From contig JBDKLO010000013.1 of assembly GCA_039795615.1 (NCBI GenBank), positions 1-12,968 of the forward strand: a DNA stretch of 12,968 nucleotides, in the 5' to 3' direction. The DNA is from UBA6136 sp039795615. GTDB taxonomy: Bacteria > Pseudomonadota > Gammaproteobacteria > Methylococcales > Methylococcaceae. The translations under genes were made by a program, and so were the position numbers. The notes beneath the pieces were generated by a model. That model did no database searches. It saw nothing but the letters and a program-made list of their open reading frames with translations, and was not told the origin of the DNA. Below, one piece after another: positions 1 through 4,604 of the stretch (position 1 is its first letter; each line of letters begins with the position of its first letter).

Positions 1-506
1 AGACGGGTCTTTGCGTAGAGGAACGCAGCGAAACCGGTGATGATGTAGATCGGGTAGCTCAGGTAGAACTCGATGATGTGAGACGGGGTGAAGTCCGTGT
101 CACGAACGATCGTCTGATGCCAGGTGCCGTCCTGCTCGGTGAAGTAGGAAGCGCCCCAGTAGATAGCGTTCGCGTAAGCGAAGAGCCAGGTCAGATGGGT
201 CATGTTGCGACGCAGTTCTTCACGCGGCTCGATAGCTGCGAGGTTGCGATCGCGGGTCTTCCAGATGTAACCCCACAGGATAGAGGCGGTGGTGACTTCG
301 AGTACGATTTCGGTGTACAGGAAGTTCATCCAGTAGGTTTCGAACTCAGGAGCGAATGAGTCAAGACCAGCTGCCCAGCCGTAGACGCCTTCGTACCAGC
401 GAACCCACATGTAGAAAACGAAATAAATGCCGAATGCGAAAGTCATCCAGCCCTTGTCGAGCAACGGACGATCCGCTGCGCTTACACCTGCAGTTGTAGC
501 TGCCAT
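1..506 (-). CDS. pmoC: Particulate methane monooxygenase subunit C, N-terminal part (runs off the window)
   Basis: PmoC is a membrane subunit of the copper enzyme that oxidises methane to methanol in the intracytoplasmic membranes. The frame opens with ATG at 506 after an AAGAGG Shine-Dalgarno 8-9 nt upstream. It stays open to the window edge, giving 168 complete codons of a protein usually about 250-260 residues long. Recognisable stretches are WVRWYEGVYGW (34-44), SFAPEFETYWMN (50-61), WKTRDRNLAA (82-91) and WGASYFTEQDGTWH (117-130). D126, H130 and H143 have the spacing (D-x3-H-x12-H) of the Asp/His/His copper ligands of the Methylococcus protein. Hydrophobic segments lie near 20-34, 60-80, 105-122 and 144-164. 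Arginine codons are only CGT or CGC, Tyr is nearly always TAC and Ile nearly always ATC, as in a very highly expressed gene and unlike the ligase just upstream. It has its own promoter. pmoA and pmoB would be expected next, but it could be a stand-alone pmoC copy. AmoC of a gammaproteobacterial ammonia oxidiser is the close alternative. Confidence 0.93.
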   Translation of the reverse strand, partial: MAATTAGVSAADRPLLDKGWMTFAFGIYFVFYMWVRWYEGVYGWAAGLDSFAPEFETYWMNFLYTEIVLEVTTASILWGYIWKTRDRNLAAIEPREELRRNMTHLTWLFAYANAIYWGASYFTEQDGTWHQTIVRDTDFTPSHIIEFYLSYPIYIITGFAAFLYAKTR

Positions 507-513
507 AGTAATT

Positions 514-520
514 ACCTCTT
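514..520 (-). promoter_or_regulatory. Ribosome binding site of pmoC
   Basis: On the minus strand AAGAGGT ends 7 nt before the ATG at 506. It fixes this ATG as the start and excludes an upstream in-register start for the methane monooxygenase subunit. Confidence 0.75.
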
Positions 521-589
521 GAACGTTGATTTGACGCTAATGCGCCTTTTGTTTGCTCCATGCGACCTGTCCGTTCAGCATTGGCTTTC

Positions 590-612
590 AGGACACTCCA
601 GTCCTAGGAGTG
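590..612 (-). promoter_or_regulatory. Competing hairpins at the 5' end of the pmoC leader
   Basis: Two stems share bases on the minus strand. CACTCC (612-607) pairs with GGAGTG (599-594) around a 7-nt loop. AGGAC (605-601) pairs with GTCCT (594-590) around a 6-nt loop. They cannot both form. The first begins almost at the predicted transcription start (about 611-613), so the mRNA would carry a 5'-terminal stem. That could stabilise an abundant transcript. The base pairing is seen; the role is inferred. Confidence 0.4.
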
Positions 613-618
613 GACCGA

Positions 619-646
619 AGTCTATCACTGGGTTGATCTATGTCAA
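619..646 (-). promoter_or_regulatory. Sigma-70-type promoter of pmoC
   Basis: The -35 box TTGACA (646-641) is a perfect consensus match. It is separated by 16 nt from TAGACT (624-619), a 4/6 match to TATAAT that is preceded by TG one base upstream, which makes an extended -10. The predicted start is near 611-613, leaving a leader of about 105 nt before the pmoC ATG. It lies directly downstream of a terminator-like repeat, so pmoC is probably transcribed independently of the preceding operon. Confidence 0.72.
633..646. promoter_or_regulatory. FNR/Anr/Dnr-like inverted repeat overlapping the pmoC -35 box
   Basis: The plus strand reads TTGATCTATGTCAA, which matches the FNR/Anr consensus TTGAT-N4-ATCAA at 9 of 10 defined positions. 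On the coding strand the same bases contain the TTGACA -35 box. The centre of the repeat lies about 27-28 bp upstream of the predicted start. That is a repressor position rather than the activating -41.5 position. A CRP/FNR-family regulator sensing oxygen or nitric oxide is plausible but unproven. Confidence 0.45.
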
Positions 647-647
647 T

Positions 648-670
648 AAAAATTGCGACATTTTGTCGCA
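648..670 (-). terminator. Perfect inverted repeat plus T5: candidate terminator of the upstream operon
   Basis: The minus strand carries TGCGACA-AAA-TGTCGCA (670-654), a 7-bp perfect stem with a 3-nt loop, followed by A and five T residues (652-648). This is the shape of an intrinsic terminator. It lies 40 nt after the stop codon of the ATP-grasp gene and directly before the pmoC -35 box. The stem is only moderately GC-rich, so the symmetry could instead be an operator for a dimeric regulator of pmoC. Confidence 0.5.
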
Positions 671-682
671 CTTGTTCGAATC

Positions 683-709
683 GCCCCGGAAAGGCGCATG
701 CGGCGGGGC
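683..709 (-). other. Weak GC-rich hairpin after the ATP-grasp gene
   Basis: GCCCCG and CGGGGC form a 6-bp stem around a 15-nt loop that contains the palindrome CGCATGCG (695-702). It begins immediately downstream of the stop codon at 711 and has no T-tract of its own. It may act with the 654-670 repeat as a two-part 3' end, or it may be chance in GC-rich sequence. Confidence 0.25.
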
Positions 710-710
710 T

Positions 711-1673
711 TCAGGCAGTATATCGAGCGAGCGTTTTGGCCGTCTGAACGCGCTCGGAGATCTCTGTCGGGATCGATTTGAGGGCTTCCACATGCCGGAG
801 CCGCGGCAATAATCCCAGACGGTTTGCGAGCTGGATACTGAGCCCTGGGCGAGCGTTAACTTCCAACATCATTGGTCCTTGGGTTTCATCCAATACGATA
901 TCAACCCCGATAAAACCCAACCCCGCGAAATCATGGCATCTAGCCGTCATCGCCAGAATTTCATCCCAATAAGGGATGATCCGCCCCGAAAGTTGTCCTC
1001 CGGTATCCGGATGCTCCTCAATGGGTCGCTCATGCCAGACTCCGGAGAATGTGCGACCCGACGCAAGGTCGATCCCAACCCCGATCGCCCCCTGATGGAG
1101 ATTCGCCTTGCCGCTCGAGCCCCGGGTGGGTAATCGAATCATCGCCAATACCGGAATCCCCCGGAATACCAGAATCCGGATGTCGGGGACGCCTTGATAG
1201 CTGATGTGCTCAAAAATCGGATCAAACTTGACCCGATACTCGAGGACAGCCTGGTCCGGACGACCCGCCAAACTGTACATCCCCCCCAGGATATTCGAGA
1301 TGTGGTGCCCTAAATCCTCTTCGGTTGTCAGTTCGCCATCTGACTTTCGATACCTGTCGCCCTGTCGACCCGTCAACACCAGAATACCTTCACCCCCCGC
1401 GCCCTGAGCCGGTTTGACGACAAAATCTTCATAGGGCGAGAGCAGATCAGAAAGATCTTCGATCTGGTGCACTATCTCGATGACGCCATAGAGGGGAGGC
1501 ACCGGAATTCCGGCCTGAATGGCCAACTCCTTCGTCAGGAGCTTGTTATCCACCAGTGGATAGTTCTTTCTTGGATTGTAGGGGAGGATGAAATCCGCAT
1601 TCCGCTCATTCAACCCCATGACCCCTAATTGACGCAGCCTGCGCCACGGTAGCCATGCAGGCTTTCCTTCCAC
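711..1673 (-). CDS. ATP-grasp alpha-L-glutamate ligase-like protein (RimK-related)
   Basis: This is a predicted cytoplasmic ATP-grasp amidoligase of the RimK-related alpha-L-glutamate ligase family, expected to join an amino acid to a carboxylate using ATP; its substrate is unknown. Using the GTG at 1673 it has 320 residues. Family landmarks are GLNERNADFI (20-29), YPLVDNKLLTKELA (38-51), the nucleotide-binding KPAQGAGGEG (87-96), DIR (164-166), KANLHQGA (189-196), GVDIVLD (256-262) and LEVNARPG (270-277). D258, E271 and N273 are the likely magnesium ligands. The GTG at 1673 is chosen because it follows the stop of the upstream gene by 2 nt and has GAGG 8-9 nt before it. A longer start at 1706 (GTG, adding 11 residues) would overlap that gene by 31 nt and has a poorer binding site. 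No signal peptide or membrane helix is seen. It is the last gene of the run before pmoC, and tight coupling suggests co-translation with the 7TM protein. Confidence 0.85.
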   Translation of the reverse strand: MEGKPAWLPWRRLRQLGVMGLNERNADFILPYNPRKNYPLVDNKLLTKELAIQAGIPVPPLYGVIEIVHQIEDLSDLLSPYEDFVVKPAQGAGGEGILVLTGRQGDRYRKSDGELTTEEDLGHHISNILGGMYSLAGRPDQAVLEYRVKFDPIFEHISYQGVPDIRILVFRGIPVLAMIRLPTRGSSGKANLHQGAIGVGIDLASGRTFSGVWHERPIEEHPDTGGQLSGRIIPYWDEILAMTARCHDFAGLGFIGVDIVLDETQGPMMLEVNARPGLSIQLANRLGLLPRLRHVEALKSIPTEISERVQTAKTLARYTA

Positions 1674-1675
1674 GT

Positions 1676-3208
1676 TTACCGCCTCAACGCCGAGCGGAAT
1701 CGCCACAATTCCGTCAGGCGGTATCCGGTATAGCGCCCCAGCAGCAAGGTCATTGCCAGCACCACGAGCAAGAGCTCCGGAAAAACGAAGATGAGATGCT
1801 CAAGGTACCGACTGCTCATGCAAAGATAGCCTAAGGCTGCGACTGCGAGACTGCCAAACCCCTGGACCAAGGCCTCGGTCGGTCCCAGCTCCTCCCACAC
1901 CAGCGACATTCGCTCGATCGTCATCGCCAAGATCACCATGGGGAAGAGCGCAACCGAAAGCCCTCGATCGAAACCCAACTTATGACTGAAGACGCTGACA
2001 AATGCCATTAGGATGATCACGATGATCAATACTGCGGCCAATCTGGGTACCATGAGCAGCTTGAGGTATTCGAGATAGAAGCGAATCAAAAGCCCTAAAA
2101 AAATCAGCAGTGAAAAAAGAATCATCCCCCAGACCAACTCGGTCTCTCGAAATGCCAGTGAAATGAGGATCGGCATGAAAGTGCCGAAGGTCTTGATCCC
2201 GATGACGTTCCGGAGGATTACGATGAGAAATGCACCCACCGGCACCATCAATAAGACTCGGTAGACGTTCTGAACACTCACCGGAAGACTAAAAAGAGAG
2301 TACTCCATCAGCCTTGAGCCCATTTGACGGGCTCGTTGCTCGGCCACCAAAGTTCTGTCCTGCTCCCTCTGTGATACGGAGAACTCCACTTTGATGTTCT
2401 TACCGCCAGTGACAGCAAGCACCGGATCTGCCCCTACATGCCAAGGCACAGCTCCCTCCGGCAGACCCAACTCACCGGTATGTGGATCGATCCAAACCCA
2501 CTGATGACCATCAAAGACCTGTAGCCATGGCTTTAGGGCTCCATGATTGATGCCGTCACGCAGTACCAGAAGATGCGCCGGCCTTGAGATGAAGCCACCG
2601 GAGGCCAGAAGATCACTCACAAATTGAACCCACTCCTCCTCATCTCCGATCCCTTGCCGGAGGAGCATGACATTCGGGTCTACGGTGTGAGAATTGAGTC
2701 GAACCAAAAGCTCTCGCACGAAGGTCTTGGCATCGGCGGATTTCTTCAGCGCCTCTCCCATGAGCCCCTTAGCAGCAGACTCAAGTGCCTCCGGAAAATG
2801 GGGAGACCGGACCTCAGGAATTACGCTTACGGGCGCCTGTATCGGCTGATTACTCGGATCGCGCGAGAGCCGAATGCGGTAGTAAAGGACTTGATAACCA
2901 TTGACCTGACGGATGGCCCACTCGACCGCACGATTGGCCCCATCATCTTCTGTCGTCAGCCCATAGTCTCCCGACACAAAGCTTTCATCGACCACGGTAT
3001 ATCCAGGCGGCAAACGCGGGATGGCAAACCGTGCCTTTACGGCCGAATCATGGCGCGCCTTAAATTCGATGCGGGCTTCGACAGTCCAGACATCTGCCTT
3101 CTCGGTCGGCACCAAAGGCAATCCCAACCGGGTGACTTTGAACCAGCAGATACTGATCCCGACCATCACCAGTAGCAGTGCGAGTGTCTTGACGTGTAGG
3201 CCGCGCAA
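1676..3208 (-). CDS. Inactive transglutaminase-like domain fused to seven transmembrane helices
   Basis: This 510-residue inner-membrane protein has an N-terminal anchor (about 7-22) and a large extracytoplasmic part (about 25-312). Within that part a transglutaminase-like fold lies near 160-260, followed by seven hydrophobic helices near 316-333, 340-353, 357-377, 390-407, 416-431, 447-464 and 471-491. The tail is basic, so the C-terminus should be cytoplasmic. The fold keeps the WLQVF...WVWIDP strand pair and D241, but the expected Cys of the active-site helix is absent (GGFISRPAHLL, 204-214). The HAW histidine is replaced by KPW (226-228). Hence it should bind rather than process peptides. 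The start is TTG at 3208: an in-frame TAG lies upstream with no ATG or GTG between, a weak GAGAG precedes it, and a later start would cut the anchor. It sits 37 nt after the protease gene and 2 nt before the ATP-grasp gene. Proteins of this architecture are usually neighbours of those two families; its biochemical role is unknown. Confidence 0.87.
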   Translation of the reverse strand: MRGLHVKTLALLLVMVGISICWFKVTRLGLPLVPTEKADVWTVEARIEFKARHDSAVKARFAIPRLPPGYTVVDESFVSGDYGLTTEDDGANRAVEWAIRQVNGYQVLYYRIRLSRDPSNQPIQAPVSVIPEVRSPHFPEALESAAKGLMGEALKKSADAKTFVRELLVRLNSHTVDPNVMLLRQGIGDEEEWVQFVSDLLASGGFISRPAHLLVLRDGINHGALKPWLQVFDGHQWVWIDPHTGELGLPEGAVPWHVGADPVLAVTGGKNIKVEFSVSQREQDRTLVAEQRARQMGSRLMEYSLFSLPVSVQNVYRVLLMVPVGAFLIVILRNVIGIKTFGTFMPILISLAFRETELVWGMILFSLLIFLGLLIRFYLEYLKLLMVPRLAAVLIIVIILMAFVSVFSHKLGFDRGLSVALFPMVILAMTIERMSLVWEELGPTEALVQGFGSLAVAALGYLCMSSRYLEHLIFVFPELLLVVLAMTLLLGRYTGYRLTELWRFRSALRR

Positions 3209-3245
3209 TGGGGAATCTCTCGGGGCCGGGAAGGACTAGCGGTCC

Positions 3246-3830
3246 TTACGGCTTATCCTGTGTGCCGCGCGCGGCACAACTGTCAGTGTCACCCTTGAAG
3301 AGGAAGGTTTCTCCGGCGTCGACCAACGCGACGTTTTCGAGAAAACTCCGACCCAAAAGGATGGGGTAGTTGAAATTGCTTCGATCGTTGAGGGTGAATT
3401 CGGTTTCGTAAACGCGACCATTCTTGCAAATGGCTAACATCACCACATCCCGCGTGGACGAGTTGGACTGACGCTCCTTGATGACCGCCGTTCGAACCAA
3501 TGGCCGCTCCAAGGTGATGGTGGAATCGCCACGCTCCGCCTGAAAGCGGAATCGGACCCACTCCTTGCCTTGCTGCGTAAAGTGTTCGACGCTCCGAGCA
3601 TGAACTGAAGAGGTCTTAGCCCCGGTATCCAACTTTGCCGTAATCGGTGTGCTCGAAGGCAAAAGGAACACGGTCTCCAGCCATCCCATGACGACCTTCC
3701 CCTGTAACGCGGGCGCTTGTGGCGCGTCGGCCGCACCAGCCGATGACGCCATCAACGCCAATGCAAAAAGGCCCCAGGCGCCTCGATTCACGCGGGTCAA
3801 AAACCGGGTGGCTGTCGAAGAGTTCGCCAT
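3246..3830 (-). CDS. Secreted retropepsin-like protease of the RimK-associated 'ATP-dependent zinc protease' family
   Basis: This 194-residue protein belongs to the family named ATP-dependent zinc protease (COG4067-type), whose fold is that of retroviral-type aspartic peptidases. The probable catalytic motif is LDTGAKTSS (67-75) with D68. The conserved second half includes YPILLGRSFLENVALVD (155-171). A basic N-terminus, a hydrophobic stretch at about 18-33 and AGAA (31-34) before DAPQ look like a signal peptide, so it should act in the periplasm. I see no zinc-binding HExxH and no nucleotide-binding loop, so the family name looks misleading here. There are two cysteines in the mature part (C135, C185). 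The ATG at 3830 follows GAGGG at a spacing of about 6 nt. It starts 46 nt after the cytochrome c4 stop and ends 37 nt before the 7TM gene. The predicted role is peptide trimming in the same envelope system; the substrate is unknown. Confidence 0.85.
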   Translation of the reverse strand: MANSSTATRFLTRVNRGAWGLFALALMASSAGAADAPQAPALQGKVVMGWLETVFLLPSSTPITAKLDTGAKTSSVHARSVEHFTQQGKEWVRFRFQAERGDSTITLERPLVRTAVIKERQSNSSTRDVVMLAICKNGRVYETEFTLNDRSNFNYPILLGRSFLENVALVDAGETFLFKGDTDSCAARGTQDKP

Positions 3831-3876
3831 AGGGCCCTCAGCGTTTTTTGAAAATACTTGGGGTTAACCTTGATGC

Positions 3877-4482
3877 TTAATCCTGAGGAATGGTCAGACC
3901 CTTCTTCTGGCTCGCGTAATAGGACGCGACGTCACGAATATCCTCTTCAGAGAGCATGGATGCAAACCCCATCATCATGGGATTGGTGCGAGTTCCAGCC
4001 TTGTATTCCTTGAGCGCTCGAATCAGATAGCTCTCATACTGCCCGGCCAGACGCGGAAACATCGTATTTTCCGAATTCCCATCTTCTGTATGGCAACTTG
4101 CACAGGCTGCAGCCTTGGTCTTGCCAACCTGGGGATTTCCCGTGACCGGCAAGCTTGAATTCATTCCACGGAATTTGGAGACGTAGGCCGCGATATCCTC
4201 GCGATCCTGCTCAGAAAGGCTTTCGGCATTCCCCTTCATACTTCCGTGCTTTCGCTCACCATCCTGATACGCCTGCAACGCAGCGACGACGTAGTCAGCG
4301 TGCTGACCGCCGATGCGCGGGACATGGTAGGTAGGATAGGTATTTGTGTACCCGGGAACTGAGTGACAACCCTCACAGGTATAGAACTTCTTCTTACCCG
4401 CTTCGGCATTTCCATCGGCATGTGCTGACATCGTGCCCATTGAGAGAGCGCCGACCATAAGGCCCACGATCACTTTGTTCAT
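3877..4482 (-). CDS. Dihaem cytochrome c4, periplasmic
   Basis: This is a 201-residue soluble electron carrier with two class I cytochrome c domains. The signal peptide is residues 1-22, ending SAHA before DGNAEAG. Haem-binding motifs are CEGCH (36-40) and CASCH (127-131). Likely sixth-ligand methionines are M82 (in HGSMKGN) and one of M169-M171 (in NPMMMGF). The RIGGQ (56-60) and RLAGQ (144-148) repeats and the paired LSEQDREDIAAYV / LSEEDIRDVASYY helices show the internal duplication typical of c4. In this family the protein passes electrons from the bc1 complex or other donors to terminal oxidases. In a methanotroph it could belong to the respiratory chain that supports methane oxidation, which is inference. 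The ATG at 4482 is preceded by GGAG at about 8 nt. It begins 122 nt after the rpoC stop, a gap with two strong hairpins and no clear promoter. It is unusual next to RNA polymerase genes. Confidence 0.92.
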   Translation of the reverse strand: MNKVIVGLMVGALSMGTMSAHADGNAEAGKKKFYTCEGCHSVPGYTNTYPTYHVPRIGGQHADYVVAALQAYQDGERKHGSMKGNAESLSEQDREDIAAYVSKFRGMNSSLPVTGNPQVGKTKAAACASCHTEDGNSENTMFPRLAGQYESYLIRALKEYKAGTRTNPMMMGFASMLSEEDIRDVASYYASQKKGLTIPQD

Positions 4483-4515
4483 ACCATTAGCTCCGTGATT
4501 CCTGCTTCTGATTAT

Positions 4516-4538
4516 GAGCGCCGCAACCTGCGACGCTC
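4516..4538 (-). other. Strong hairpin upstream of the cytochrome c4 gene
   Basis: The minus strand reads GAGCGTCGC-AGGTT-GCGGCGCTC, a 9-bp stem with one G-U pair and a 5-nt loop. No T-tract follows, so it is not a standard intrinsic terminator. It ends 33 nt before the cytochrome ATG. An attenuator, RNA-processing signal or transcript-end protector are the options. Confidence 0.45.
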
Positions 4539-4574
4539 GACTCCATTCTCCTTAACCACGCCCTTCTCGGACTT

Positions 4575-4593
4575 GCCGCCCCATCCGGGCGGC
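4575..4593 (-). other. GC-rich hairpin just after rpoC
   Basis: GCCGCCC (4593-4587) and GGGCGGC (4581-4575) form a perfect 7-bp GC stem with a 5-nt loop, 11 nt after the rpoC stop. It lacks a T-tract. It may mark the 3' end of rpoBC mRNA after processing, or reduce read-through into the cytochrome gene. Confidence 0.45.
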
Positions 4594-4604
4594 ATGGGCC
4601 CAGA

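Noticed and set aside
361..561. Short minus-strand frame beginning in the pmoC leader
   Set aside because: It overlaps the start of pmoC in another frame. PmoC similarity is strong and the small frame has no binding site or family match.
519..812. Plus-strand frame spanning the pmoC leader and the end of the ATP-grasp gene
   Set aside because: It crosses the pmoC promoter and antisense coding sequence, with no recognisable product.
2624..3175. Plus-strand frame of 183 codons opposite the 7TM gene
   Set aside because: It is antisense to a protein whose architecture is well supported, and it has no family resemblance.
3831..3876. Possible promoter or terminator between cytochrome c4 and the protease gene
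   Set aside because: The 46-nt gap has an A/T-rich stretch and the short palindrome GGTTAACC, but no hairpin with a T-run and no paired -35/-10 boxes.
4510..4516. CATAAT as a possible -10 box for the cytochrome c4 gene
   Set aside because: No acceptable -35 hexamer lies 16-18 nt upstream, because that stretch is the stem of the 4516-4538 hairpin.
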